Part shown: piece after piece, positions 46,142 through 57,209 of the stretch
Position numbering within the stretch: position 1 is the stretch's first letter
Layout: every line of letters begins with the position of its first letter
DNA from: Clostridium muellerianum
Lineage (GTDB): Bacteria > Bacillota > Clostridia > Clostridiales > Clostridiaceae
Direction of reading: 5' to 3'
Assembly (NCBI RefSeq): GCF_012926525.1
Contig: NZ_JABBNI010000065.1
Span: 1 to 64,000, forward strand
Length of the DNA: 64,000 bases
The notes under the pieces: generated by a model
Told to the model about the DNA's origin: nothing
Databases searched by the model: none
What the model saw: the letters and a program-made list of their open reading frames with translations, nothing else
Position numbers and translations under genes: made by a program

Positions 46142-46607
46142 AGAAGTTACCCAATTATTTAGAAAAGATTTAGTGTTTATAGAAGATGCGAAAGATAGTA
46201 GTGGCATTTTTACTAAAATAGGAAAAAAACTTTTGGAAAAAGGATTAGTCAATGAAGAATTTGTACAAGCAGTTATATCTAGAGAAAAGGACTATCCAAC
46301 AGGTTTAGATTTGAGTGTGGTTGGTGAAGGAATACCAAATGTAGCTATACCACATACAGAAAGTGAATACTGTAAAGCTAAAAATGTAGTAGTTGTAAAA
46401 TTAAATGATGAAATAGAGTTTAATAATATGATTTCACCAGATAATAAATTAAAGGTTAAATTCTTATTTATGATATTAAATAATGAAAAAGAAGCTCAAT
46501 CTAACATATTGTCACATTTAATGGAATTTTTCACACAAAATGATAATGTAAAAAAGTTGTGTGAAATTAGTGATCCAGGGGAAATCTATAAGTATATAAC
46601 AGAATAA
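46134..46607 (+). CDS. gatA: PTS EIIA component, galactitol/fructose type
   Basis: The 157-aa EIIA domain has the phosphorylated His74 in VAIPHTESEY. It passes phosphate from HPr to EIIB during sugar import. The ATG at 46134 follows GAGGGGTG and overlaps lacB; an upstream in-frame start at 46068 would overlap lacB by 74 bp without a site. It belongs with the EIIB and EIIC genes downstream. Confidence 0.87.
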   Translation: MIKEVTQLFRKDLVFIEDAKDSSGIFTKIGKKLLEKGLVNEEFVQAVISREKDYPTGLDLSVVGEGIPNVAIPHTESEYCKAKNVVVVKLNDEIEFNNMISPDNKLKVKFLFMILNNEKEAQSNILSHLMEFFTQNDNVKKLCEISDPGEIYKYITE

Positions 46608-46646
46608 AATATATTTAAAAATAAAACAAAAATGGAGGAGAGTATT

Positions 46647-46949
46647 ATGATAAAAATATTAGCAGCTTGCGGAGCTGGTGTAAATTCAAGTCATCAAATT
46701 AAGTCAGCAATAGAGGAAGAAATGGCCAACAGAGGATATAGGGTAGAGGCAGATGCAGTAATGGTAAAGGATATCACAGAAGAAATGATATCGCAATATG
46801 ATGTGTTCACACCTATATCAGAACCAGACCTAGGATATGAAATTAAGATCCCTGTAGTAGAAGCGGGGCCAATTCTTTACAGGATTCCATCAATGGCACA
46901 GCCAGTTTATGATGAGCTAGAAGAAGTAATAAAAAAGCTTAATAAGTAA
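46647..46949 (+). CDS. gatB: PTS EIIB component, galactitol type
   Basis: The 100-aa EIIB has the phosphocysteine Cys8 in ILAACGAGVNSS. It relays phosphate from EIIA to the sugar at EIIC. ATG 46647 has GGAGGAG just upstream; an ATG at 46632 lies before that site and is rejected. Confidence 0.87.
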   Translation: MIKILAACGAGVNSSHQIKSAIEEEMANRGYRVEADAVMVKDITEEMISQYDVFTPISEPDLGYEIKIPVVEAGPILYRIPSMAQPVYDELEEVIKKLNK

Positions 46950-47057
46950 GTAAAGGATTTCAAATTGAAAAATATTTCTCAGTAAGTTATTAAAAGGCTT
47001 ACTGAGAAAATGTTTAACTTAGGTGATAAAGTTTAAAAAGGAAAAGGAGGATCTCAA

Positions 47058-48494
47058 ATGTCAGTAATAATTAAATTAGCCAATAGTATATTTCAACCAA
47101 TAATAAGCTTGGGCGCAGCGCCGATGATGCTTATTGTGTTAACACTATTAGCATTAGTGATGAAGGTTAAGTTTTCTAAAGCTCTTGAAGGCGGTGTAAA
47201 GCTTGCTATTGCATTAACTGGTATAGGATCAGTAATAGGATTATTAACAGGTGGTTTTTCAGAAGCATTACAAGCTTTTGTTAAATCTACAGGTATACAG
47301 TTGTCTGTAACCGATTTAGGATGGGCTCCACTAGCGACTATAGCATGGGGATCAATGTACACTCTATATTTCCTGTTTATACTAATTATTGTAAATATTG
47401 TAATGCTTTTATTGAATAAGACAAATACATTAGATGTTGATATATTTGATGTATGGCATCCAGCATTCAGCGGACTAATTATACTGTATTATTCTAATAA
47501 CAATCTATTGTTGGCGACAGCTTTTGTTATCTTACTTGGGGTTCTAAAGTTATTAAATGCAGATCTAATGAAGCCAACATTTAATAAGATGTTAAACATG
47601 TCAGATGCTAATCCAACAACTACAACTCACTTAAATTACATGATGAACCCAATAATCATGGTATTTGATAAAATATTTGATAAATTTTTCCCTTTCTTAG
47701 ATAAATATGACTTTGATGCAGCTACATTAAACAAAAAAATAGGTTTTTGGGGAAGTAAATTTGCTATAGGTGCTTATCTTGGAGTATTTGTAGGAGTACT
47801 TGGACATCAAAGTGTTACTAAAACATGTACATTAGCATTTACAGGTGCTGCATGTCTTGAATTGTTTTCTATAATTGGATCATGGTTCATTGCAGCAGTA
47901 GAACCTTTATCTCAAGGAATTACAAATTTTCTTAGTAATAAGTTCAAAGGAAGAAAATTTAATATTGGTATAGACTGGCCATTCATAGCAGGAAGAGCTG
48001 AAATGTGGGCTGTAGCTAACATATTAGCACCAATACTTTTAATAATGTCATTATTCTTACCAGGAAACAAACTTCTTCCTTTAGGCGGAATAATAGCAAT
48101 GGGAATAACACCAGCATTGTTAATTGTTACTCGTGGTAAGATGATTCGTATGATAGTTATAGGAATATTTGAAATACCTATATTCCTATGGGCAGGTACA
48201 GCTATGGCACCTTTTGTTACAGCTTTAGCTAAAACCGTAGGCGCATTCCCATCTACATTATCAGCTACAACTTTGATATCTCATTCAACTTGTGAAGGCC
48301 CAATTGAAAAATTTATGGCTATAATAATTGGTAGATTCGGTGGAAATATGAATTTAACTAATGGATTAATAGCATTAGCAGCACTTGCAGCTTATATATT
48401 AATATTCTATTGGTATTCAATTCAAATGAAAAAACGTAATCAAGAATATTTACAAGGATCAAGTGATGATTTAAAATCTTCAAAAGTATCATAA
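47058..48494 (+). CDS. gatC: PTS EIIC component, galactitol type
   Basis: The 478-aa membrane permease of the GatC family has about ten helices, an ALTGIGSVIGLLTGGFSEAL start region and TTTHLNYMMNPIIM in the middle. No galactitol-1-phosphate dehydrogenase is present, while lacAB flank it, so galactose imported as galactose-6-phosphate is the likely substrate. Gat-type PTS systems importing galactose are known from streptococci. AAAAGGAGG precedes the ATG. It ends the first operon at a strong terminator. Confidence 0.87.
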   Translation: MSVIIKLANSIFQPIISLGAAPMMLIVLTLLALVMKVKFSKALEGGVKLAIALTGIGSVIGLLTGGFSEALQAFVKSTGIQLSVTDLGWAPLATIAWGSMYTLYFLFILIIVNIVMLLLNKTNTLDVDIFDVWHPAFSGLIILYYSNNNLLLATAFVILLGVLKLLNADLMKPTFNKMLNMSDANPTTTTHLNYMMNPIIMVFDKIFDKFFPFLDKYDFDAATLNKKIGFWGSKFAIGAYLGVFVGVLGHQSVTKTCTLAFTGAACLELFSIIGSWFIAAVEPLSQGITNFLSNKFKGRKFNIGIDWPFIAGRAEMWAVANILAPILLIMSLFLPGNKLLPLGGIIAMGITPALLIVTRGKMIRMIVIGIFEIPIFLWAGTAMAPFVTALAKTVGAFPSTLSATTLISHSTCEGPIEKFMAIIIGRFGGNMNLTNGLIALAALAAYILIFYWYSIQMKKRNQEYLQGSSDDLKSSKVS

Positions 48495-48514
48495 AAATAT
48501 TAAGTTCGAACAAT

Positions 48515-48560
48515 AAAGGACAGGCCTCTGAAAATGTTAATTTTCGAGGTTTGTCCTTTT
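48515..48560 (+). terminator. Rho-independent terminator of the first lac/gat operon
   Basis: AAAGGACAGGCCTC (48515-48528) pairs with GAGGTTTGTCCTTT (48546-48559) through two G.T pairs, with GAAAA and TTTTC extending the stem past a one-base bulge, and ends in T's. Confidence 0.82.
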
Positions 48561-48598
48561 GAAATTTATGATTATTTGATAGAAAAAGCATAAAAAAC

Positions 48599-48700
48599 GA
48601 ACAAAAAGTCACACAATTCAGTTGACATACCTAATACAATAGTGCTAAAATAACATTATGATAACAAAAACAAACATAAAAGAATAAAACAAAACACACT
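48599..48700 (+). promoter_or_regulatory. Promoter and DeoR-type operators of the second lac operon
   Basis: TTGACA (48622-48627) and TAAAAT (48646-48651) are spaced by 18 bp. GAACAAAAAGTCACA before and ATAACAAAAACAAACATAAA after the -10 repeat the AAC-rich elements of the first operon promoter. Shared sites imply co-regulation by one or both DeoR proteins. Confidence 0.72.
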
Positions 48701-48735
48701 TAAACATAATATATATTTTGGAGGTAGTATCAACT

Positions 48736-49491
48736 GTGCTTAAAGAGGAAAGACTAGAAAAAATACTAGAGATGATTCAAAGAGATAATATAATAAGCAT
48801 ATCTGATGCAACAAAGCTACTAAATGTAACAGAAATGACAGTTAGAAGAGATTTAAAATGTTTGGAAGAAAAACAATTATTGACTCGTATACATGGTGGA
48901 GCTAAGAAAAAACAGGAAATGTTAGTTACAGAATTATCTCATAATGAAAAAAGAAAAATACATGTGGAAGAGAAAAAACAAATAGCTAAAATAGTTAGTA
49001 ACCTTATTAAAGAAAATGACATTATATATATAGGCGCAGGGACTACAAATGAATTGGTATATGATTATTTAGATGTTTCTTATGCGAAAATTATAACAAA
49101 TTCCATGTCTATATTTTCTAAGTTTAAAGATGATAAACGTTTTGAACTTATACTCATAGGAGGAAGATTCCGTTCACGTACTGATGTGTTTGTTGGAAAT
49201 TTCACAAATGAGTTATTACAAAAAATAAGAGTTAAAAGAGCTTTTGTAGGAGTCAATGGTATTCATGGAAACGATATAACTACTTCAAATGAAGAAGAAG
49301 GCGTGTGCCAGAGAATAATATTGGATAATGCAGTAGAAAAATATGTTTTATGTGATAGCAGCAAGGTTAATAAACAGGATTTTTATAGTTTTTATGATTT
49401 AAGAAAAGTTACTGCTGTTATTACTGATAATAAAATAGATAAGGAAACAGAAGAACAATATGAAAAGTTAGTTAAAATAATTCATTGTTAA
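48736..49491 (+). CDS. DeoR-family sugar regulator, copy 2
   Basis: This 251-aa paralogue is very similar to the 44161 gene along its whole length (shared LNVTEMTVRRDLK/LDVTEMTVRRDLK, GGAKKK, ELSHNEKRKIHVEEKK, TTSNEEEGVCQRIILDNA). The GTG start at 48736 lies behind GGAGGT at 48720-48725, the same arrangement as copy 1. Here it is the first gene of the second operon, hence probably autoregulated. Confidence 0.88.
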   Translation: MLKEERLEKILEMIQRDNIISISDATKLLNVTEMTVRRDLKCLEEKQLLTRIHGGAKKKQEMLVTELSHNEKRKIHVEEKKQIAKIVSNLIKENDIIYIGAGTTNELVYDYLDVSYAKIITNSMSIFSKFKDDKRFELILIGGRFRSRTDVFVGNFTNELLQKIRVKRAFVGVNGIHGNDITTSNEEEGVCQRIILDNAVEKYVLCDSSKVNKQDFYSFYDLRKVTAVITDNKIDKETEEQYEKLVKIIHC

Positions 49492-49534
49492 TTCATAGTA
49501 TTTATTTTAATTTAAAAAATAGGGAGGATAAAAA

Positions 49535-49963
49535 ATGAAAATAGTTATAGGGGCAAATGAAAAAGGTTTTGAACTAAAAGAATATGTAAAAAAATATTTA
49601 TTAGGCAAAGGACATGAGGTTATAGATAAAACTCCTGAGAAAAATTTAGACTTAGTAGAATCTGCAAAGTTAGTTGCTAAAACTATGCAAAATAAAGAAG
49701 CAGATAGAGGAATAGCTATAGATGAATATGGTGCAGGAAGTTTTATGGTAGCTAATAAATTTAAAGGAGTAATTTGTGCTGAAGTTTCAGATGAACATTC
49801 AGCTATGATGACAAGAGGTCATAATAATGCATGTATGATAGCTATGGGATCAGAACTTGTTGGAAAAGGATTAGCTAAAGGAATAGTAGATGCTTTTGTA
49901 GATTCAGAATATGCAGGTGGAAGACATCAAATAAGAGTGGACATGCTTAATAAAATGCTTTAA
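49535..49963 (+). CDS. lacA: Galactose-6-phosphate isomerase subunit LacA, canonical copy 2
   Basis: The 142-aa protein keeps the canonical LacA motifs: DEYGAGSFMVANKFKGVI, AEVSDEHSAMMTRGHNN and GGRHQIRVDMLNKM. It pairs with the LacB encoded 15 bp downstream. AGGGAGGA precedes the ATG. Being closer to known LacA than copy 1, this is the likelier working isomerase subunit. Confidence 0.9.
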   Translation: MKIVIGANEKGFELKEYVKKYLLGKGHEVIDKTPEKNLDLVESAKLVAKTMQNKEADRGIAIDEYGAGSFMVANKFKGVICAEVSDEHSAMMTRGHNNACMIAMGSELVGKGLAKGIVDAFVDSEYAGGRHQIRVDMLNKML

Positions 49964-49978
49964 GGAGGAAAAAGTAAA

Positions 49979-50497
49979 ATGAAAATATCAGTTGGTTGTG
50001 ATCATATTGTTACAGATATTAAAATGCACGTTGTTGAATATTTAAAAGGAAAAGGATATGAGGTTATAGATAATGGTACCTATGACCACGTACGTACACA
50101 CTATCCTATATATGGGAAAAAGACAGCGGAAAAAGTTGCAAGTGGAGAAGCAGATTTAGGTATTACAATTTGTGGAACAGGAGTTGGAATAACAACTACT
50201 GCAAATAAAGTAAAAGGAATACGTGCGGCTCTTGTTAGAGATGTTGCTACAGCTAGATATGCTAAAAAGCATTTAAATGCTAATGTAATTGGATTTGGAG
50301 GACGTATTACAGGAATAGGTCTTATTGAAAATATTATAGATGTATTTTTAGAAACTAAATATGAAAAAAGTGATGAAAATGCAGAATTAATAAAGAAAAT
50401 AGATGCTATAGCAACTGAAAATAAAGATCAGTTTGGAAATGAACACTTTTTTGATGAATTTATTGAAAAGTGGGACAAAGGTGAATATCACGACTAG
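49979..50497 (+). CDS. lacB: Galactose-6-phosphate isomerase subunit LacB, copy 2
   Basis: The 172-aa LacB has [49 protein letters not shown] and [14 protein letters not shown]. It is a paralogue of the 45629 gene. AAGGAGGA lies before the ATG. Confidence 0.9.
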   Translation: MKISVGCDHIVTDIKMHVVEYLKGKGYEVIDNGTYDHVRTHYPIYGKKTAEKVASGEADLGITICGTGVGITTTANKVKGIRAALVRDVATARYAKKHLNANVIGFGGRITGIGLIENIIDVFLETKYEKSDENAELIKKIDAIATENKDQFGNEHFFDEFIEKWDKGEYHD

Positions 50498-50529
50498 AAA
50501 ATTTTATTGGAATTTTAAATATTAATTAA

Positions 50530-52316
<1,787 letters not shown>

Positions 52317-52448
52317 AATATTTAAAAATAATATAGTATATGGGTTATTTTTATATTGAGAGTTCTTGAGAGTTTAGTTACATTTAAGGACTCTCTCTTT
52401 GCATATTAAGTTAGGTACATTTTATTTAGAGTTAGGAGTGATTTCCTT

Positions 52449-53081
52449 ATGAAAAAGGCATTTGTAATTGATTTTGATGGAACAATAACTGTAAAAGATG
52501 TGGGATTTACCATAGTTCAAGAGTTATCAGGGGAAAAGTGGAAGGAATTTAATGAGCTTAGAGCACAAAGGAAAATAGGCACTCCTGAATGCAGTAGAGG
52601 TCAGTGGAGTTTAGTTAATCATAATGAAGAAGACTTAAAAAATTATCTTAAAAAGTTTAGTCTTAATAAAGGCTTTAAAGAATTTTTAAAGTTTGCTAAT
52701 AAAAACTCATATAAATTGATAATAGCTTCTGATGGTTATGATGTTTACATAAATGAAATACTTAAAGAACTTACTAAAGAGGAACTAGAAAACATACATA
52801 TATTGTGTAATAAAGCTGTATATAATAAGGGATGGAAATTATCGTTTCCATATGAAAATAGTAAGTGCAATTTATGTGGTAATTGTAAGAAAAAGATAGT
52901 AAAAGATTTAAAAGATAAAGGATATGAAATGTTTTATGTTGGAGATGGAGAATCTGATAAATGTGCTTGTGTATATGCAGATAAAATATTTGCTAAGTCC
53001 TTTTTAAAGGAACATTGTGAGGAAAAAAATATAGAATATAAAAGTTTTAATGATTTTTTTGATATATTGAAATGTATATAA
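52449..53081 (+). CDS. HAD-superfamily phosphatase, MtnX-like
   Basis: The 210-aa protein has HAD motif I FVIDFDGTITVKD, motif II IASDGYDVY, and motif III/IV KIVKDLKDKG with YVGDGESDKCAC. A Cys-rich cap, KCNLCGNCKKK, may bind metal. MtnX-like members dephosphorylate small sugar-phosphate-like substrates. It may clear a dead-end sugar phosphate of the tagatose pathway, by context only. AGGAGTG lies before the ATG. Confidence 0.78.
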   Translation: MKKAFVIDFDGTITVKDVGFTIVQELSGEKWKEFNELRAQRKIGTPECSRGQWSLVNHNEEDLKNYLKKFSLNKGFKEFLKFANKNSYKLIIASDGYDVYINEILKELTKEELENIHILCNKAVYNKGWKLSFPYENSKCNLCGNCKKKIVKDLKDKGYEMFYVGDGESDKCACVYADKIFAKSFLKEHCEEKNIEYKSFNDFFDILKCI

Positions 53082-53112
53082 TTTAAGTTGACATGATTTA
53101 GGAGGAAAAGAT

Positions 53113-53991
53113 ATGTTTAAAGTAAAGGAATTTGATGATAAGTTTAAAATGTATAGACTTGAAGATGAGAAAAATAATTCTTGGGTAAATATATGTCCAC
53201 AAAGAGGTGGAATTGTAACTAGTTTAGGAATAAATGGTGAAGAAATTTTATATTTAGATAAAGATACATTTTATGATGAGAACAAAAATGTAAGGGGCGG
53301 AAATCCGGTACTATTTCCACTTTGTGGACAACTACCAGATCAAAAGTATGATTTGGATGGAAAAGAATACAGTATGAAAAATCATGGACTTGCTAGAATA
53401 AGTTCATGGGAAGTTATAAATAAAAATACAGATAATTGTGCATCTATAAAAGTAACTTTTAAAAGTAATGAAGATACTCTTAAATCCTATCCTTTCGAAT
53501 TTGAATTACAATTTGAATACATATTAAAAGAAAATAAGCTTATGATCAATCAACAGTATATAAATAATTCAGATGAAAAAATGCCAATGTCAGCAGGATT
53601 CCATCCTTATTTTCTTGCAAAAGATAAAAAACAAATAAGTTATGATGTAAATGCTAGCGAATATTTTGATAATGAGGATTCAAAATTAAAAAAATATCCT
53701 GTAGAAGGAATAGATTTAAGTAATACTAAGGAATTAAAGTTGCTTCTTGATCATAAAGGAAATAGTCTAAGCTTTTCTATGAAGGATTTAAAAAGAAAAA
53801 TAAGATTTGATTATAGCGATGAATTTAAATATATAGTTTTATGGTCAACTCCAGGAAGTGAATATGTATGTGTTGAACCTTGGACATCAAAAATTGGTGC
53901 ACTTGCTTCAGGTGAAGATTTATTAGAAGTTAATCCAAAAAGCAAAATAGATTTAACATATTCTATAACAGCAGATTCTTTGTCTATATAA
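53113..53991 (+). CDS. lacX: Aldose 1-epimerase family protein (LacX-like)
   Basis: The 292-aa beta-sandwich epimerase has GGNPVLFPLCGQLPD, MKNHGLARISSWEV with the conserved His, SAGFHPYFLA and a C-terminal VCVEPWTSKIGAL. LacX proteins accompany lac-type tagatose operons and probably interconvert sugar or sugar-phosphate anomers. TTAGGAGGA precedes the ATG. Confidence 0.82.
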   Translation: MFKVKEFDDKFKMYRLEDEKNNSWVNICPQRGGIVTSLGINGEEILYLDKDTFYDENKNVRGGNPVLFPLCGQLPDQKYDLDGKEYSMKNHGLARISSWEVINKNTDNCASIKVTFKSNEDTLKSYPFEFELQFEYILKENKLMINQQYINNSDEKMPMSAGFHPYFLAKDKKQISYDVNASEYFDNEDSKLKKYPVEGIDLSNTKELKLLLDHKGNSLSFSMKDLKRKIRFDYSDEFKYIVLWSTPGSEYVCVEPWTSKIGALASGEDLLEVNPKSKIDLTYSITADSLSI

Positions 53992-54497
53992 TTAAAATAC
54001 TTGCTTTACCGTATGAATAACAATACTTTTTAGTATGATTTGGTTTGTCAAATTAATTATACTGAGAGTAAGTGATCATGCGGCTTTTTATATATTTTTA
54101 AAGCTTATTTAAAAAGTACTGGTTATCAATTTTTTAGGGTGTGATTTTATAAAATACAATAATTTTAATAAGAGTTAATAATTTTTGCAAGTACTATTAC
54201 ATAAAATACAATAGAATAAAAAACTTTTTATAAATGTAAAAGTGTAATGATGTATAAATTTAGTTGGTACCGATACTAGAACAGTGTCATTATAATATGT
54301 GAGAGTAAATTCAGTTTCATTAAAGTAGAATTTATTTATGATCAATAAAGAAAATGTGGATTTTTTAGGTAAGGTTATATTTGATATAGGATTTTAAAGA
54401 AAATACATCAATAAAAAGATTGAACTTTGAAGCAACAAATATTAATGGAGAAATATATAGAAAGATAACTTACTTAAAGAAATAAAGGAGGATGACG
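53992..54497. other. 506-bp spacer before malQ
   Basis: No gene is seen. The only notable items are an AT-rich stretch and AAAGGAGG at 54485-54492, the ribosome site of malQ. I found no convincing terminator or promoter. Confidence 0.5.
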
Positions 54498-55988
54498 ATG
54501 GGTATAAGAGGCAGCGGTATTTTAATGCATATTACATCTTTACCAGGTTCATATGGAATAGGTACTTTTGGAAAAGTAGCTTATGAATTTATAGATTTTT
54601 TGGTAAAATCAGGTCAAAGGTACTGGCAAATACTGCCGTTGAATCCTACAGGAGTAGGAGATTCACCCTACCAACCTTTTTCAGCATTTGCAGGTAATCC
54701 ATATTTTATAGATTTTGATATTTTAGCTGAACAAGGATTATTAGAAAAGAATAAGTACGAAAATATGGATTTTGGTTCTAATAATACAAAAGTAGATTAT
54801 GAAAAAATATTTAATAATAAAATGCCAATTTTAAGAATTGCTTTTAAGAATTGTAAAGAAAAGCATAAAGAAAAGCATAAAGAAAAAATAAGAAGTTTTA
54901 GAGATAAAAATAGGAAATGGTTAGAGGATTATGCTCTATATATGGCTATAAAATCAAAGGTAGACTTAAATTCATGGCAGCATTGGGAAGAGAATATTAA
55001 ATTTAGGAAGGAAGATACGTTAAATTATTATAAAGAGGTGTTAAAAGAAGAGATAGACTATTGGGTGTTCTTACAATATGTGTTTTTTAGCCAGTGGGCA
55101 GAATTGAAAAATTATGCTAATAATAATGGAATTAAAATTATTGGAGATATTCCAATTTATGTAGCTGAAGATAGCGCAGATGCATGGTCAAATAGCGAAA
55201 TTTTTCTGTTTGATGAGGATAAGAAACCTATTGTAGTTTCAGGATGTCCACCAGATTCTTTTTCTGACACAGGTCAATTATGGGGAAATCCTATATATGA
55301 TTGGAGTTACTTGAATAAAACTAACTATAAATGGTGGATAGAAAGAATTAAATGGAATATCAATTTATATGATGTAATAAGAATAGATCACTTTCGAGGT
55401 TTTGAATCTTTTTGGCAGGTACCTTATGGTGAGCAGACAGCAGCAAATGGTAAGTGGGAAAAAGGCCCAGGTATGAAATTGTTTAATGAAGTGAAAAAAG
55501 CATTAGGAAAAATTAATATTATAGCAGAAGATTTAGGGTATTTAACAAAGGAAGTCATAGAATTTAGAATTGCTTCAGGATTTCCAGGAATGAAGGTACT
55601 TGAATTTGCTTTTGATGCTAGAGAAGAAAGTGATTATTTACCTCATAATTATGATAAACACTGTATAGTTTATACTGGAACACATGATAATGAAACTGTA
55701 ATTGGATGGATGGAAAATGCTAATATAGAAGATGTAAATTTTGCTAAAAGGTATTTAAAATTAAATAAAGAAGAAGGGTATAATTGGGGATTTATAAGAG
55801 GTGCTTTAAGCTCTGTAGCAAATTTAGCCATAGCTCAGCTTCAAGATTATTTAGGTTTTAGTAGCGAGGCTAGAATGAATATTCCATCAACTGTAAGCGG
55901 AAACTGGCAGTGGAGGGTAGATGAGGAATATTTAAATGACAAATTGGCTAGCAAAATTAAAGAAGTTACTAAATTGTATGGAAGGTAG
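54498..55988 (+). CDS. malQ: 4-alpha-glucanotransferase (amylomaltase)
   Basis: The 496-aa GH77 enzyme starts GIRGSGILMHITSLPGSYGIG and shows QILPLNPTGVGDSPYQPFSA, IGDIPIYVAEDSADAW, the nucleophile region YDVIRIDHFRGFESFW, the acid/base IIAEDLGYLT and YTGTHDNETVIGW. It transfers alpha-1,4-glucan segments in maltodextrin or glycogen metabolism. ATG 54498 lies 5 bases past AAAGGAGG; the ATG at 54492 overlaps that site. A short KEKHK repeat occurs near residue 116-124. Confidence 0.93.
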   Translation: MGIRGSGILMHITSLPGSYGIGTFGKVAYEFIDFLVKSGQRYWQILPLNPTGVGDSPYQPFSAFAGNPYFIDFDILAEQGLLEKNKYENMDFGSNNTKVDYEKIFNNKMPILRIAFKNCKEKHKEKHKEKIRSFRDKNRKWLEDYALYMAIKSKVDLNSWQHWEENIKFRKEDTLNYYKEVLKEEIDYWVFLQYVFFSQWAELKNYANNNGIKIIGDIPIYVAEDSADAWSNSEIFLFDEDKKPIVVSGCPPDSFSDTGQLWGNPIYDWSYLNKTNYKWWIERIKWNINLYDVIRIDHFRGFESFWQVPYGEQTAANGKWEKGPGMKLFNEVKKALGKINIIAEDLGYLTKEVIEFRIASGFPGMKVLEFAFDAREESDYLPHNYDKHCIVYTGTHDNETVIGWMENANIEDVNFAKRYLKLNKEEGYNWGFIRGALSSVANLAIAQLQDYLGFSSEARMNIPSTVSGNWQWRVDEEYLNDKLASKIKEVTKLYGR

Positions 55989-56118
55989 AGGAGTATAATA
56001 CAATTCAACTTAATTATACTTATGTAGTAGCTGTGGTAGAATTTGTTGGAATATTATGGGATGGGGAAAAAGTAAAGTTGGAATTATTTGAAATATGAAA
56101 AGTAAAAAGATTAATTAG

Positions 56119-56161
56119 AATAATCTTAAACTGCCTGTATAGCAGCTTAAGATTATTTTTG
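56119..56161. terminator. Bidirectional terminator
   Basis: AATAATCTTAAACTGC (56119-56134) pairs with GCAGCTTAAGATTATT (56142-56157), one mismatch, with T's following and A's on the other side, between malQ and the convergent ATPase gene. Confidence 0.8.
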
Positions 56162-56164
56162 TAT

Positions 56165-56983
56165 TTAGTATTTCAAAAGCCTATTAAGTAATAGCTCATA
56201 GGTTTCATCAATTTCTTTAAAATTCATATTACAAATGTAATACTTTTCTAGTTCATCATGAAGTTTTTTAGCTGATGATATAATTGATAAACCTTTATTT
56301 AAAAGATTGTTGAAGTTTTCTTTAGATTGGAGCAATTCGTCTTTATTAACTTTGCTGTAATCTACAAAGTTATCCATAAATATTTGAGTACCTGTAAATT
56401 TTTGCTTGTTTATTTCGTTGGAAGTTATAATGGCAGTTTTTAACTCAGGTATTATTATGTGTTCTATCCTATCAGGAATTAAAGGATCATGATAAACTTC
56501 AACGAAGAGACCTCTGCGTAATGCTTCTTTATACAAAAATGTAAGAACTTGAGTTTTACCTGTTCCAGGACCTCCGTTTAATACGTAAATTTTATTGCAA
56601 TTTTCACTTAAATTTTCTATAAAGGTTACGATGCCATTAGGAGTAAACGCTGTAGCAAAAATATGTCTATCACTACCTAAAGCTTTAGATAAGGAATTTG
56701 AAAAGATTTTATCTTTTAAATCATCTTCTAATAATAATATTTTAGAATAGTCAAGAGCGGTTTTATTAAAATTGCTCCAATCATCATGTATAAGTTTTGA
56801 AGCTTTTATAAACCTATAGGCTCTTTCAAAAGTATTTTTAATTTCTTTGTTAGTTTCAATTATTGATGATCTATATTGTTTAAAGCCTTCTTCATTCCAA
56901 TGCTGTCCCATGTTTAGCACTTCGTCTACTGCCCCTGGATTTATAGGGTCAACTACATGAGTAGTGGTGTTATAAACACACAA
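56165..56983 (-). CDS. P-loop ATPase of the PRK06851 family, N-terminally truncated
   Basis: The 272-aa protein contains HVVDPINPGAVDEVLNMGQHW and a P-loop NGGPGTGKTQVLTFLYKEA at about residue 133. Family members (about 370 aa) carry an additional first P-loop domain before the VDPINPGAVDE segment. That part is missing here: upstream sequence to 57030 shows no such motif and no ribosome site, and the frame begins with TTG. It is probably a 5'-truncated pseudogene, though a short product from TTG 56983 is possible. Function of the family is unknown. Confidence 0.65.
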   Translation of the reverse strand: MCVYNTTTHVVDPINPGAVDEVLNMGQHWNEEGFKQYRSSIIETNKEIKNTFERAYRFIKASKLIHDDWSNFNKTALDYSKILLLEDDLKDKIFSNSLSKALGSDRHIFATAFTPNGIVTFIENLSENCNKIYVLNGGPGTGKTQVLTFLYKEALRRGLFVEVYHDPLIPDRIEHIIIPELKTAIITSNEINKQKFTGTQIFMDNFVDYSKVNKDELLQSKENFNNLLNKGLSIISSAKKLHDELEKYYICNMNFKEIDETYELLLNRLLKY

Positions 56984-57209
56984 GGTAGAAAGTTTTTTGG
57001 GAAGAAATACTATCTTTAATTAAATTTTTAATTACTCATCCTGTTGAAAATGATTGTATTATTAATATATTATTGATATAATACATTTAAGTAAAGTTTA
57101 TTATAAACTTGCTTTGATTGTTATAATTTGGGATTGATTTTATTTTTAAGTTAAAGGGCAACTAATTCATTCATATCTTAAATATCTTTTAAAATAGGAG
57201 ATTATGTAT

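Noticed and set aside
54838-54900. Short AAAGCATAAAGAA repeats in malQ as a possible slippage site
   Set aside because: The unit keeps the frame and adds only a few Lys/His/Glu residues in a surface loop.
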